Source of the DNA: Bog-473 sp963717455
Lineage (GTDB): Bacteria; Actinomycetota; Acidimicrobiia; Acidimicrobiales; RAAP-2
Length of the DNA: 64,000 nucleotides
Direction of reading: 5' to 3'
Assembly: GCA_963717455.1 (NCBI GenBank)
Contig: OY970336.1
Span: 5,022,001 to 5,086,000, forward strand
A model generated the notes under the pieces. That model did no database searches. It was not told the DNA's origin and was given only the letters and a program-made list of their open reading frames with translations. Position 1 is the first letter of the stretch. The number at the start of each line of letters is the position of its first letter. Below are positions 17,696 to 26,851 of the stretch, one piece after another. The translations under genes were made by a program, and so were the position numbers.

Positions 17696-18025
17696 ATGGG
17701 CAAGCAGGTGACCGAGATGCTCAAGGGGACGCTCGAGGGCATCGTTCTCGCGATCCTGTCCGGCCGGCCCACGTACGGCTACGAGATCACGGCATGGCTG
17801 CGGGAGAAGGGCTTCTCCGACATCGCCGAAGGGACCGTCTACGCGCTGCTCATCAGGATCGAGCAGCGCGGCCTCGTCGACGTGGAGAAGGTCCCCTCCG
17901 AGAAGGGGCCACCACGCAAGGTGTACTCCCTCAACGCTCAGGGACAGGAATATCTCGAAGAATTCTGGAGGACCTGGAGCTTCCTCACAGAACAGCTCGA
18001 ACAGCTCCGCGAAGGAGGCAGATAG
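17696..18025 (+). CDS. PadR-family transcriptional regulator (short form)
   Basis: The 109-residue protein is a single winged helix: LKGTLEGIVLAILSGRPTYG, YEITAWLREKGFSDI, AEGTVYALLIRIEQRGLVDV and RKVYSLNAQGQEYLEEFW. It starts at an ATG behind a strong GAAGGAGG site. Short PadR proteins commonly head operons for DUF1048 proteins and two-gene ABC exporters and sense the exported compound. That is the order here (PadR, DUF1048, ATPase, permease). Confidence 0.95.
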   Translation: MGKQVTEMLKGTLEGIVLAILSGRPTYGYEITAWLREKGFSDIAEGTVYALLIRIEQRGLVDVEKVPSEKGPPRKVYSLNAQGQEYLEEFWRTWSFLTEQLEQLREGGR

Positions 18026-18027
18026 AC

Positions 18028-18412
18028 ATGTCTGATGTCGAAAAGAGCGGCTTCATTTCGAAGGTGATCGGCGACAAGAAGCGCTGGAGGGCCTACAAGG
18101 CACGCACGCGTCGACTTCCCGAGAACTACCGCACCGCGGTCGAAGCGATCGAGCGGTCCCTGATGTACTTCGTGCCGACCGACGGCGACGAGCGCGGCGT
18201 CGATGTTCGAAGACCTCGCCGACCTGTTCGAACAGGCCGCGGCGGACGGAACGCCGATCCGCGAGATCGTCGGGGAGGACCCCGTGGAGTTCGTCGAGGC
18301 GTTCGCTCAGAACTACACAGAGGGTGGCTACATCACCCCCCGTGTGCGGAAGCGCCTGACCGACGCCATCGAGCACTCCGCCGGAGCAGACACCGGAAAC
18401 GAAGGGGTATGA
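18028..18412 (+). pseudogene. DUF1048 family protein, one frameshift
   Basis: The frame from ATG 18028 reads SGFISKVIGDKKRWRAYKAR and LPENYRTAVEAIERSLMYFV, then loses similarity. In the next frame SMFEDLADLFEQAAADGTPI and REIVGEDPVEFVEAFAQNY continue the same family to a stop at 18412. One extra C near 18192 (after GACGAG) accounts for the break. DUF1048 proteins of about 120 residues are helical and accompany PadR regulators and ABC exporters; function unknown. The stop overlaps the ATPase start (ATGA). Confidence 0.88.
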
Positions 18413-19236
18413 CGATGACAACACAGCCGGTCCAGGCGATCCACGTGCAGGGCCTGGAGAAGTCGTACAAGGAGCTGGACGTGCTGCGCGGCGTGGACTT
18501 CGACGTGGCGCGGGGCACCATCTTCGCCCTGCTCGGCTCGAACGGCGCGGGCAAGACCACGGTCGTGAAAATCCTGTCCACGCTGCTCAAGACCGACGCG
18601 GGGACGGCCAGCGTCGATGGCTTCGACGTCGCCACACAGGCTGCGAACGTCCGGGAGTCCATCAGCCTCACCGGGCAGTTCGCGGCCGTGGACGAAATCC
18701 TCAGCGGACGGGAGAACCTCGTGCTGGTGGCCCGGTTGCGGCACCTGAAAGACGCCGGCCAGATCGCGGATGAGCTGCTGGCCCGCTTCCAGCTCACCGA
18801 CGCGGCGGAGCGAAAGGTGTCGGAGTATTCGGGTGGCATGCGCCGCCGCCTCGACATCGCGATGAGCCTCATCGGGAATCCGCCGGTGATCTTCCTCGAT
18901 GAACCGACAACTGGGCTCGACCCCCAGGCGCGCATCGAGGTGTGGCAGGCCGTCAAGGACCTCGCCGCGCAGGGCACGACGGTGCTGCTCACGACGCAAT
19001 ATCTCGACGAGGCCGAACAGCTCGCCGACCGGATCGCGATCCTCCACGAGGGTCGGATCATCGTGAACGGCACCCTCGCCGAACTGAAACAGCTCCTCCC
19101 ACCCACCAAGGTCGAGTACGTCGAGAAACAGCCGACCCTCGAAGACATCTTCCTCGCCATCGTCGGTGATGACGGCAAGGACGGCCAGCTGGCCATGACC
19201 ACAGCGTCGGCCCGGACAATGAAGGAGCAACCATGA
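18409..19236 (+). CDS. ABC exporter ATP-binding protein (daunorubicin-resistance type)
   Basis: The 275-residue ATPase starts at an ATG overlapping the previous stop. It has Walker A GSNGAGKTT, the ABC signature EYSGGMRRRLDIAMSL, Walker B VIFLDEPTTGLDPQAR and the DrrA-type C-terminal VEKQPTLEDIFLAIVG. It should power efflux through the permease encoded directly downstream with a four-base overlap. Confidence 0.96.
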   Translation: MTMTTQPVQAIHVQGLEKSYKELDVLRGVDFDVARGTIFALLGSNGAGKTTVVKILSTLLKTDAGTASVDGFDVATQAANVRESISLTGQFAAVDEILSGRENLVLVARLRHLKDAGQIADELLARFQLTDAAERKVSEYSGGMRRRLDIAMSLIGNPPVIFLDEPTTGLDPQARIEVWQAVKDLAAQGTTVLLTTQYLDEAEQLADRIAILHEGRIIVNGTLAELKQLLPPTKVEYVEKQPTLEDIFLAIVGDDGKDGQLAMTTASARTMKEQP

Positions 19237-19994
19237 CCACGCACTTCTTCGGCGACACCGCCGTCTTGTTGGGCCGATCCATGCGCCACATCACGCGCAG
19301 CCTGGACACCATCATCACGGTTGCGATCATGCCGATCGCCCTCATGCTGCTGTTCGTCTACGTGTTCGGCGGCGCGATCCACACCGGGTCGGATCGGTAT
19401 GTGACCTACCTGCTGCCCGGAATCCTGCTCATCACGATCGCCATGGGCATCTCCTACACCGCCGTCCGGCTCTTCACGGACATGAAGAGCGGGATCTTCG
19501 AGCGATTCCAGTCCATGCCGATCGCACGCTCGAGCGTGCTGTGGGCGCACGTGCTGACCTCGGTGGTCTCCAACCTGATCTCGCTCATGATCGTCGTGCT
19601 CGTCGCCCTCCTCATGGGATTCCGCTCACCGGCGGGAGTGCTGGCATGGCTCGCCGTCGCCGGAATCCTCGTCCTGTTCACCCTGGCCCTGACCTGGATC
19701 GCCATTATCGCCGGCCTATCCGCGAAGACCGTAGAGGGCGCCGGCGCCTTCTCCTATCCGATCATCTTCCTGCCCTTCATCAGCTCGGCCTTCGTGCTCA
19801 CCAACACCATGCCCGGCCCGGTGCGTGCCTTCGCCTGCCACCAGCCGGTGACGTCCATCGTCAACACGATCCGCGACCTGTTCACACGGCAGCCAGTCAG
19901 CACCGACATCTGGATCGCCCTCGCCTGGTGCCTCGGGATCCTCATCGTCGCCTACGCCCTCGCCATGGCCAGCTACCACCGCAGGATCGACTAA
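19233..19994 (+). CDS. ABC-2 type exporter permease (DrrB-like)
   Basis: This 253-residue protein has six hydrophobic segments. It carries the DrrB-type signatures SLDTIITVAIMPIALMLLFV, YVTYLLPGILLITIAMGI, FERFQSMPIARSSVLWAHVL, FVLTNTMPGPVRAFACHQPV and the C-terminal NTIRDLF. It pairs with the upstream ATPase to form a drug or lipid exporter in the inner membrane. Confidence 0.95.
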   Translation: MTTHFFGDTAVLLGRSMRHITRSLDTIITVAIMPIALMLLFVYVFGGAIHTGSDRYVTYLLPGILLITIAMGISYTAVRLFTDMKSGIFERFQSMPIARSSVLWAHVLTSVVSNLISLMIVVLVALLMGFRSPAGVLAWLAVAGILVLFTLALTWIAIIAGLSAKTVEGAGAFSYPIIFLPFISSAFVLTNTMPGPVRAFACHQPVTSIVNTIRDLFTRQPVSTDIWIALAWCLGILIVAYALAMASYHRRID

Positions 19995-20466
19995 GGATGT
20001 GTCTCTTCCAGCGACGCGGACTGAATCTTGAACGGTTCGCCTTCACGAGGACTTGTTCTGCGGTCTTGGTCCAGAAGGAGGGGCGTGCTCGCTCGTTCCA
20101 GCCGTCGATGACTCCGTCGCTCGGGGCCAGAACAGAGTCAACTCAGAGTCCTCGGATTATGAGACCTATTCAGGCCGTCTCTGAGGTTTTGGGGAGTTTG
20201 CCCCAGTACGGCTCATTCAGCGCTCTACCTGGGATAATGGAGCCCACACCCACTCCTGCCACGTAAGAGCTTCTGAGCGCCTGAACCGGTTCCGTGGGAA
20301 TTTTGCGGGATCTCACAGGCCTTCGGGCAATCCTCGAGTCACTTCGTATGAGAATCTCCAGCTCCGTTTGTGGCGGCGCTGTTGGTCGCACGAATGGCTG
20401 ACCACGCCCAACCAGGTAACGGGCTTCTGACGGCTCAAACCGAATCCGTGGGATTTTTGTGGGATC
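19995..20466. other. 472-bp intergenic stretch with two decayed junction modules
   Basis: No gene is seen. At 20146-20163 the sequence GTCCTCGGATTATGAG resembles the tRNA-Met-half repeat seen intact at 28000. 131 bp after it (20294-20311) stand paired repeats GTGGGAA and GCGGGAT, 11 bp apart. A second pair, GTGGGAT/GTGGGAT, is at 20448-20465, preceded near 20318 by CCTTCGGG. The flanks of the two pairs are also alike (GCTTCTGA, then AACCG, then TCCGTGGGA, then GGGATCTCA). I read this as two old, worn copies of the module. Confidence 0.55.
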
Positions 20467-21105
20467 TCATCGGGCCCCCACGACGAGTGACCGCGCCTCT
20501 GCGGAGCCGACCACAAGATCGTGAAGATCGCCGCCCACCTCGAGCCGGCTCGACTGTTCGACCCCGCCGATCCTCACCGGCTCAAAGCCCGCCGTTCGGA
20601 TCAAGTGCTCGACTTCGTCAATCCCATGCTCGTCCTCGGACACGTAGAACAGAACCGCGCGCTCGGGCGACCGGTGGCTCGAGGACTCGAAGAGATCGGC
20701 CGACATGGTGCCGAACGCAATGGCAAAGCGTGTCCCGATCGGCAACCACCCAGCAACAAGTTGGCCCGATGACTGCCCTTCCGGTAGGAGTCGCACGACC
20801 TTGCCTTGTGCGTCGAGTCCGACTGGATTGCTCGGAACGACGAGAGACGTGTCTCCCAGCGCATCGGCGATCTCGTCGATGACGTCTTTCAACACGGAAA
20901 ACCGCAGCGCAAGGACGACGGCGTCGGCGCCCTGCAAAGCGCTCCGGTTGTCGAGCGCGACGACCGCCGCTCCGCCGATTGCCGCGGCCAGCTTTCGTGC
21001 CGACTCCTTGTCGGCGCTCGAGAGCTGGAGGGCCTCGCCACCGGCAGCAAGCTGACGCGCGATGGCCGATCCGATGCCTCCGGTGCCGATGATCGCCGTG
21101 GTCAT
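20467..21105 (-). CDS. NAD(P)-binding F420-dependent-reductase-like protein
   Basis: The 212-residue product has an N-terminal Rossmann loop (TTAIIGTGGIGSAIARQLA), then GADAVVLALRFSVLKDVIDE and VVPSNPV, the pattern of NADPH-F420 oxidoreductase-like proteins. Such enzymes transfer hydride between NADP and F420 or reduce small substrates. There is no proof of F420 use here. The start follows GGAGG. The stop codon lies two bases from a short direct-repeat pair at 20448-20465. The next gene upstream on this strand encodes tandem VOC domains. Confidence 0.82.
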   Translation of the reverse strand: MTTAIIGTGGIGSAIARQLAAGGEALQLSSADKESARKLAAAIGGAAVVALDNRSALQGADAVVLALRFSVLKDVIDEIADALGDTSLVVPSNPVGLDAQGKVVRLLPEGQSSGQLVAGWLPIGTRFAIAFGTMSADLFESSSHRSPERAVLFYVSEDEHGIDEVEHLIRTAGFEPVRIGGVEQSSRLEVGGDLHDLVVGSAEARSLVVGAR

Positions 21106-21124
21106 GATGGAGACCTCCGCCCCG

Positions 21125-22045
21125 TCAGGAAGCTGACTCCGACTTGCTCGATGACCATTGATCGGGGAACCAATCTCCCCCCGGGTCCGTCGTTTGTCCC
21201 ACTTCGATCAGATGACCATCGGGATCGCGGATATAACAACGGATTTCGTACCGGTGCTGCTTCGGTGGCGTCAGAAATTCCGCACCACGCGCGCTCCATT
21301 CGGCGTACACAGCGTGCATATCCGTCACTCGTATATTGAGGAAACTGCTGACCCGGTTGGTATCGGTGGGTGTCTCAAGGGTGACTTCCGGCTTGTCGTC
21401 GGTCGGCCCTCCGCCGACATTGATGATTATCCAACTGTTCGACAGTTGGACATAGGTGAGCCCTCCGGGTCCGGAGAACGCATCCCTGCCCCCGAGCACA
21501 TCGGTGTAGAAGCGGCGAGAGCGCTCGACATCGTCCGACACGATGAAGTGGGCCAGCACGATTCCCTCTGGGGGCGTTGGGACCTCGTCGGCGGGCGTAC
21601 TCGATGGCCAGTGATCGGGCACCCAGTCCCCCTGCGGGTCGGTGGTCTGCCCCACTTCGATCAGGTGACCATCGGGATCACGGATGTAGCAACGGATCTC
21701 GTACTGGTGCCGCTTCGGAGGCGTCAGGAACTGAGCCCCCCGCGCGCTCCATTCGGAGTACACCGTCTCCATGTCCTTGACCCGGATGTTGACGAAGCTG
21801 CTCACCCGATTTGGGTCACCGGGAGTCTCCAGGGTGACCTCCGGCTTGTCGTCGGTCGGGCCTCCGCCGGCATTGATGACGATCCAACTATTGGACAATG
21901 CGACGTTGGTCGGCCCTCCGGGGCTGGAGAAGGCGACCCGGCCCCCAAGGACTTCCGTGTAGAAGCGCCGAGAGCGCTCGACGTCGTCCGACACGATGAA
22001 GTGTGTGAGCAGGATTTCCTCTTGGGGAGGTGGGACCTCGGCCAT
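21125..22045 (-). CDS. Tandem-duplicated VOC protein
   Basis: The 306-residue chain consists of two nearly identical halves of about 150 residues. Each has HFIVSDDVERSRRFYT, then VLGGR, ALSNSW or QLSNSW, GGGPTDDKPEVTLETP, EWSARGA and RCYIRDPDGHLIEVGQT. The second ends RDPDGHLIEVGQTTDPGGDW. Two VOC modules in one chain can form the full metal site of glyoxalase or extradiol enzymes without dimerising. The similarity of the halves extends to DNA level, so the duplication is recent. A third, truncated copy lies at 27653-27830. Confidence 0.92.
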   Translation of the reverse strand: MAEVPPPQEEILLTHFIVSDDVERSRRFYTEVLGGRVAFSSPGGPTNVALSNSWIVINAGGGPTDDKPEVTLETPGDPNRVSSFVNIRVKDMETVYSEWSARGAQFLTPPKRHQYEIRCYIRDPDGHLIEVGQTTDPQGDWVPDHWPSSTPADEVPTPPEGIVLAHFIVSDDVERSRRFYTDVLGGRDAFSGPGGLTYVQLSNSWIIINVGGGPTDDKPEVTLETPTDTNRVSSFLNIRVTDMHAVYAEWSARGAEFLTPPKQHRYEIRCYIRDPDGHLIEVGQTTDPGGDWFPDQWSSSKSESAS

Positions 22046-22071
22046 CTGCTACCTCCGATTGTCTTCCACGG

Positions 22072-22227
22072 TCATAGCCGTGCCATGTGCTCCTGCATGG
22101 GCTGCAAAGGCGGTGGACCCAGTTCCCGCTCGACGACAGCGACCCGAAGCCCACGCACCGCGATGGCCCCGGCGCAGTGCTCGCCGAGCGCACCGCCGCC
22201 CAGCACGATCACGTCAAAATCGCTCAT
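22072..22227 (-). pseudogene. N-terminal stub of a pyridine nucleotide-disulfide oxidoreductase
   Basis: On the minus strand 51 codons from ATG 22227 begin MSDFDVIVLGGGALGEHCAG and continue AIAVRGLRVAVVEREL, the FAD-binding start of a dihydrolipoamide-dehydrogenase-like flavoprotein. The expected GGxCxxxxCIPSK active site that should follow is missing; a few unrelated residues and a stop follow. The ATG overlaps the stop of the VOC gene by four bases, so it was once translated as part of that operon. I read it as a 3' deletion remnant. Confidence 0.75.
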
Positions 22228-22901
22228 ACACGAAGCTCCTGGCCGCTCTGTTCGCGCACCATGTACTCGGCGTACCAGTCGGGCCAGTCCGAGTCGGGCT
22301 GGCCGATGCGCTTCTCGTGCTCAGCGTGGGCCGACTCGGCGCGGTGCAATGCCGCAGCCAGATCACCGGCGGAGTTGAACGAAGTGGTGGTCGGATTGAG
22401 GCGGCCCGGGAGGCGATCGGTCACCTCTTGGAGCAGCCAGCTGTTGCCGTCGGGGTCTTCGAACGTGGCAAAGGTGTTGTAGCTCTTGTGATCCGGATCC
22501 GGCCCATTGACCCGATCACCCGTCCCTTCAGGGTCGAGTTGCGCTCCGGGCGCTCCGGAATGGAACACCCCACTGACCGTGGCTCCCCGGCTGACGAGTT
22601 CGTCGCGCCCGGCTTCGATGTCAGACACGATCAGGTACAGGCCATGGGCAGATCCGGGTGGCGCGCCCGTGATGTGGGTGCCGAACTGCACAGAACACTG
22701 CGATCCCGGTGGCGTGAATTGCACGACCCGGAAGCCGTTGTCGAAGGAGAAGTCGGCGTCGAGCCTCCAGCCGAGGCCGGCGTAGAACGCCTTGGAGCGA
22801 TCGGCGTCGGCCACGGGGATGACGACCGCCTCCAGCTTGAGATCGGCCGGCGCGCTGCTCGGCGCTCCGCCGGGTGCGCTCTGTCCATCGACGGTGCTCA
22901 T
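22224..22901 (-). CDS. VOC-family protein with C-terminal helical extension
   Basis: The start at ATG 22901 gives 225 residues. The VOC module spans residues about 20-155 (EAVVIPVADADRSKAFYAGL, GSQCSVQFGTHITG, GLYLIVSDIEAGRDELVSRG, FATFEDPDGNSWLLQEV). A C-terminal tail of about 60 residues (AALHRAESAHAEHEKRIG, DWPDWYAEYMVREQSG) is of a kind seen in some glyoxalase-like proteins. Substrate unknown. It is followed, with a four-base overlap, by the flavoprotein stub. Confidence 0.9.
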   Translation of the reverse strand: MSTVDGQSAPGGAPSSAPADLKLEAVVIPVADADRSKAFYAGLGWRLDADFSFDNGFRVVQFTPPGSQCSVQFGTHITGAPPGSAHGLYLIVSDIEAGRDELVSRGATVSGVFHSGAPGAQLDPEGTGDRVNGPDPDHKSYNTFATFEDPDGNSWLLQEVTDRLPGRLNPTTTSFNSAGDLAAALHRAESAHAEHEKRIGQPDSDWPDWYAEYMVREQSGQELRV

Positions 22902-23096
22902 CCGACTCTCCTCATGTCTGGTACCGAAAGGATTGTCGCACCCAGGCGAACGCTTTGCACCTGAAACATCCCAGGCACTCGGGGTTCGGGTCGTTCCAGC
23001 GCACGGGGTCGAATGGCGATGCACGGGTGCGCGTCTCAATCTCTCCGCCCGGCCCGCGAGCAGGTCGAGTTCCTGTGGTCGAGAACCCGAGCAGGG

Positions 23097-23711
23097 TCAG
23101 CGTTTGATACCGATGCTCTTGCCTTCGGTGTACCTGATCGGCTCCTCCAATGTGTCGACCAGGAATTGATCCCGGTCTCCTCGTTCCCACGCCTCCCTCA
23201 ACCCCGGAGCCGCCAAATCGAAGTCGGGCCGAATTTTCTTGAACACGCCCCTCAGATCTACGTGGAGCTCTGCCGTCGTGGGCCGGCCCCAGTACCAGTA
23301 TCCGTTGTAGATCTTGAAGATCTTGAGTCCGGGCTCGAGGACGAACGTATGGGGGATCATCGGATCGTGCGGCTCATCCGTGAACTCTTTGATGTCCAGA
23401 TCCTTCTGGACGACCCGATCGGGGTCCGACAGGAACGGCCAGGTGGCGCCCAGCGCGTCCCGGAACTCATTGATGTTCAGCTGATTGTCGGTCGAGATGA
23501 GGGCCAATCGCGTGTAAGCATTCCTGAACTCGGGATATACGTCGACCAATTGCCCTACGAACTGATGCTCTTTGGGATCGAAGCCGCCACGGGATAGATG
23601 GAGCACCATCGGGTTGCCCCCCTGGAGCTCCGACAGAGACCGCCGCCGGCCGGATTGATCGGCGAGCTCGTAGTCGGGAAACGTCTCGCCTTCACGCATG
23701 TCGCTGCGCAT
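23097..23711 (-). CDS. Redoxin (AhpC/TSA-like) protein lacking the peroxidatic cysteine
   Basis: The conserved start MRSDMREGETFPDYEL places the ATG at 23711 (204 residues). The thioredoxin-like fold is recognisable (SELQGGNPMVLHL, then ATWPFLSDPDRVVQKDLDI, then DPMIPHTFVLEPGLKIFKIY). Where the paralogue at 26852-27471 has ARGNYCPKEHQ, this protein has SRGGFDPKEHQ, so the peroxidatic Cys is replaced by Asp. It therefore cannot be a classical peroxiredoxin; a binding or structural role, or chemistry without that Cys, is possible. Confidence 0.88.
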   Translation of the reverse strand: MRSDMREGETFPDYELADQSGRRRSLSELQGGNPMVLHLSRGGFDPKEHQFVGQLVDVYPEFRNAYTRLALISTDNQLNINEFRDALGATWPFLSDPDRVVQKDLDIKEFTDEPHDPMIPHTFVLEPGLKIFKIYNGYWYWGRPTTAELHVDLRGVFKKIRPDFDLAAPGLREAWERGDRDQFLVDTLEEPIRYTEGKSIGIKR

Positions 23712-23769
23712 GTGGCCTCCAAACTCGAAAGGGTCTGGTCCAAAGATCCCACGGGAATCCAGCAGATGT

Positions 23770-25658
23770 TCAAGTCGGTTGCACCTGTCGCTCGCTCTCA
23801 GAAATTGCCCAGGCCGCGTTGACGAGTCCGATATGGCTGAACGCCTGCGGGAAGTTGCCAAGGAGCTCCCCGCTGACTGGATCGACCTCCTCGGCCAGCA
23901 GGCCGACCTCATTGACGAAGGCGGCGGCACGCTCGAAAACGGCCCGGGCCCGAACCGGCTGGCCTACTTGGGCCAGGGCCTGGGCCAGCCAGAAGGTGCA
24001 CAAGAGGAACGTGCCCTCCTCACCCTCGAGGCCGTCGCGGGACCGATAGCGATAGACCAATCCCCGCTGGTCGGTGAGCCGCTCCTCTGTGGCGTCGACC
24101 GTGGCCAGCACCCTCGGATCGTCCGCCGGGAGAAATCCCACCAGGGGCAGCATAAGGTTGGAGGCGTCAAGCTCGTCCGAGCCAAAGGACTGGGTGAAGG
24201 CCTTGGCCCGGTCACTCCAGCCCTTGGTCACGATCGCCTCACGGATCTGGTCCCGCGTCTGCGTCCATGACCCGATGCGAGAGGAGGCGTTGAGACGGTC
24301 GGCCAGGATCACCGCTCGATCGAGGGCCACCCCAGCACATCAGCTTGGAATACAAGAAATCACGCGGCTCCCCCCGGATCTCCCAGATTCCTTGGTCCTT
24401 CTCCTGCCACCGGCGGGCGGCGGTGTCGGCCAGCTGTACGAGGAACTTTCGCGTGGCTGGTGCCAGGTCGGTGGGCGTATCCCACTCGCCCGATTCGGAC
24501 GGTGGCCCGACCCGGTGGGTGTCGTCGAACAGGTGGTCAGACATGCGGTACACCGCGTTGAGCAGCTCGCCGTAGACGTCGAGCTGGCGTTGTTTCCAGG
24601 CCGCGTTGCCCACCCGGACCGGCGCCGAGTGCCGCCAGCCCTCCAACTGCGGCAGCTCCCGCTCGGTCAGCGCCCGTTCACCGCCGATGCCGAACATGAT
24701 CTGCAAGGCACCGCCCTGGTCGAGCGAGCCGGCCGCGGACGAGGAGACGTAATCGAAGAACTTGTTGGCTTCGTCGGGACAAGCCGCCACCCAAAGGGCC
24801 TGAATCGTGAATGAAGCGTCCCGGACCCAGGCATAGCGGTAGTCCCAGTTCCGGGAGCCGCCCACCACCTCGGGCAACGACGTGGTCGCCGCCGCGCAGA
24901 TAGCGCCGGTGGGTGCAAAGGAGAGTGACTGGAGCACCCGGCCGCTGTGGCGCACCATGTCTTGCCACGGACCCACGTAGGCCTGGTGGAGCTCAGACCA
25001 CGACCTCCACCCCGCAACGGTGTCTTCGAGCCGGGCGCGTATTTCCGACGGGCTCCAGACCCTGGCCGAACTGCCCTCAGCCTGGTTCCCGTAATGCAAG
25101 GCGAAACCCATGCTTTCGCCTTGGACAAGCTGGAACCGGCCCGACGCCGCGGCACGATCCTGGTCGAGCGTCAGTGCGACGGATGTCGACAGCACCAGCC
25201 CGTCAGCGCTCCCCGAGTCCGTCATTCCACCGTCGACCGGTTCGAGCGATGGATGTTTCAACCCGTAAGCGGGGCGCGGGACGTACTCCATGGACAAGTC
25301 GACCCGTCCCTCCGTACACGTGGCGCGCCGCAGGAGAACGTGAGGCGCTCCTTTGCCGAGCTCGTGTCCCCGGTTGCCAGAACCCATGGCAAGTGCGTCG
25401 GTGATCGTGACCGAACCGGTCGGTGTGTGCAGCGTGGTCTCCAACACCATGGTGCGGTCCAGGTAGCGCCTGCTCTTCCATCGCGTTGGTGGCCCCGAAG
25501 AACCAGTGCCCGGCTTTCTCGTCGAGGAGGCGACCGAAGGTCGAGGGGCTGTCGAACCGTGGGAAGCAGAGCCAGTCGATCGACCCGCCCCGACTGACCA
25601 GCGCAGCGCTGTGCCGATCCGAGAGGAGCGCATAGTCAGCTATGGGGGTCGTGGTCAC
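23770..25658 (-). pseudogene. GH15 family (glucoamylase/trehalase-like) glycosidase, two frameshifts
   Basis: Three frames combine into one GH15 protein of about 625 residues, the usual size. The first (ATG 25658) gives IADYALLSDRHSAALVSRGG and SIDWLCFPRFDSPSTFGRLL. After a one-base shift near 25477 the frame gives SRRYLDRTMVLETTLHT, VGGSRNWDYRYAWVRDASFT and LFDDTHRVGPPSESGEWDTP. After an extra G in a GGGG run near 24332 the last part is ALDRAVILADRL and QAFSHIGLVNAAWAIS, the standard GH15 C-terminus. The family cleaves alpha-glucosidic bonds from chain ends; cytoplasmic actinobacterial members of this form often act on trehalose. Inactive as read, unless both indels are sequence errors. Confidence 0.9.
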
Positions 25659-25839
25659 GTGAACTCGTTCGCTCGTGGATGGGCAAGATCCGATCTGGCT
25701 GCGCCGATGAGCATCAGATCAGATCTGTACCTCAAGCGCGGCAACGCTCCGGGAACTTGATAGAGAATTCAAATGGACGATCGATGACGACTCTCTCTCA
25801 AGTCTCTGATCGTCGCCGTCGCTAGCAGGCCGGATTGCC

Positions 25840-26799
25840 TCACAAACGCGAGACGAGCTCAGCCACGATCTCCGCTGCTGGTCGTGGCTGCCTGGCGAGC
25901 GCGACGCTCTGTCCGGCCCACATGGAGAGCGCTTCAATGTCACCGGTGGTGCCAACCATCGGCGGCGCTGGCTCGTAGCGGACGATTGCTTCGCCCGAAG
26001 CGAAGTGCGCGATGACATCGCCCACTCCGGGCCGACTCTCCAGTGGCGGCCGGCCCGCGGCCTCCCACATCTCGGCCGTCGAGTTGCGGAGCGCGCGGTG
26101 GGGCGAGTCCGGCCACTCGACGTCGTAGAGGTCGGGGTACCATTCCGCGTCGGTCTCGACCGCGTTGATCAGGCGAGTGCGGTACTCCTGGTGGATGGGC
26201 ATCTCACGGGCAAGCAGAAATTGGGTACCCACCCACGCCGCCTGAGCGCCCAGGGCGAGGACGGCGGCCACGCCGCGAGCGTCCCCGATCCCACCGGCCG
26301 CGATCACTGGCACCGGCGCCACCGCGTCCACGACGGCGGGCACCAAGGGGAGCGTCGCAATCTGACCCCCCACGTGCCCCCCAGCCTCCCAACCCTGCGC
26401 CACGATGACATCGACTCCGCTGGCGACCGCCCGCCGCGCCTCTTCGGCGCTTCCGACCGTACACAGAACGAGCCCGCCCGCATTGTGGATCCGCTCGATG
26501 TAGCCAGCGGGATCTCCCAGAAACAGTGACACGATCCGCAAACCGGCCTCGAGGGCTTCATCGAGGCGACGGTGCTGATCGGAGGTGAGAACCAGGTTGC
26601 CGCAGAAGGGACGATCGGTGAGCGCCGCCGTCTCGCGAACCACGTCTCCTGCCGGATCGGACCACGTCAGCGTCACCATGCCGAGCCCACCGGCATTCGA
26701 GACCGCTGCCGCCAGTTCGGGCACCGCCACCATCGCCGCCAAGACAATCGGTTGTTCAATCCCGAGCAGTTCGCAGACCGGCGTTCGCACTACTGCCAC
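25840..26799 (-). CDS. Nitronate monooxygenase family (2-nitropropane dioxygenase-like) FMN enzyme
   Basis: The 319-residue protein has the NMO TIM-barrel features: VCELLGIEQPIVLAAM at the N-terminus, NAGGLGMVTLT, VDVIVAQGWEAGGHVGG with the catalytic His region, and the FMN-phosphate site PVIAAGGIGDARGVAAVLAL with ALGAQAAWVGTQFL. These enzymes oxidise toxic nitronates with O2 using FMN. It stands between the GH15 gene and the second redoxin, all on the minus strand. Confidence 0.94.
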   Translation of the reverse strand: MAVVRTPVCELLGIEQPIVLAAMVAVPELAAAVSNAGGLGMVTLTWSDPAGDVVRETAALTDRPFCGNLVLTSDQHRRLDEALEAGLRIVSLFLGDPAGYIERIHNAGGLVLCTVGSAEEARRAVASGVDVIVAQGWEAGGHVGGQIATLPLVPAVVDAVAPVPVIAAGGIGDARGVAAVLALGAQAAWVGTQFLLAREMPIHQEYRTRLINAVETDAEWYPDLYDVEWPDSPHRALRNSTAEMWEAAGRPPLESRPGVGDVIAHFASGEAIVRYEPAPPMVGTTGDIEALSMWAGQSVALARQPRPAAEIVAELVSRL

Positions 26800-26851
26800 C
26801 TACCCCTTCGACCCAGGCCGTCCCACCCAACACGGACAGATCCATATTCTT

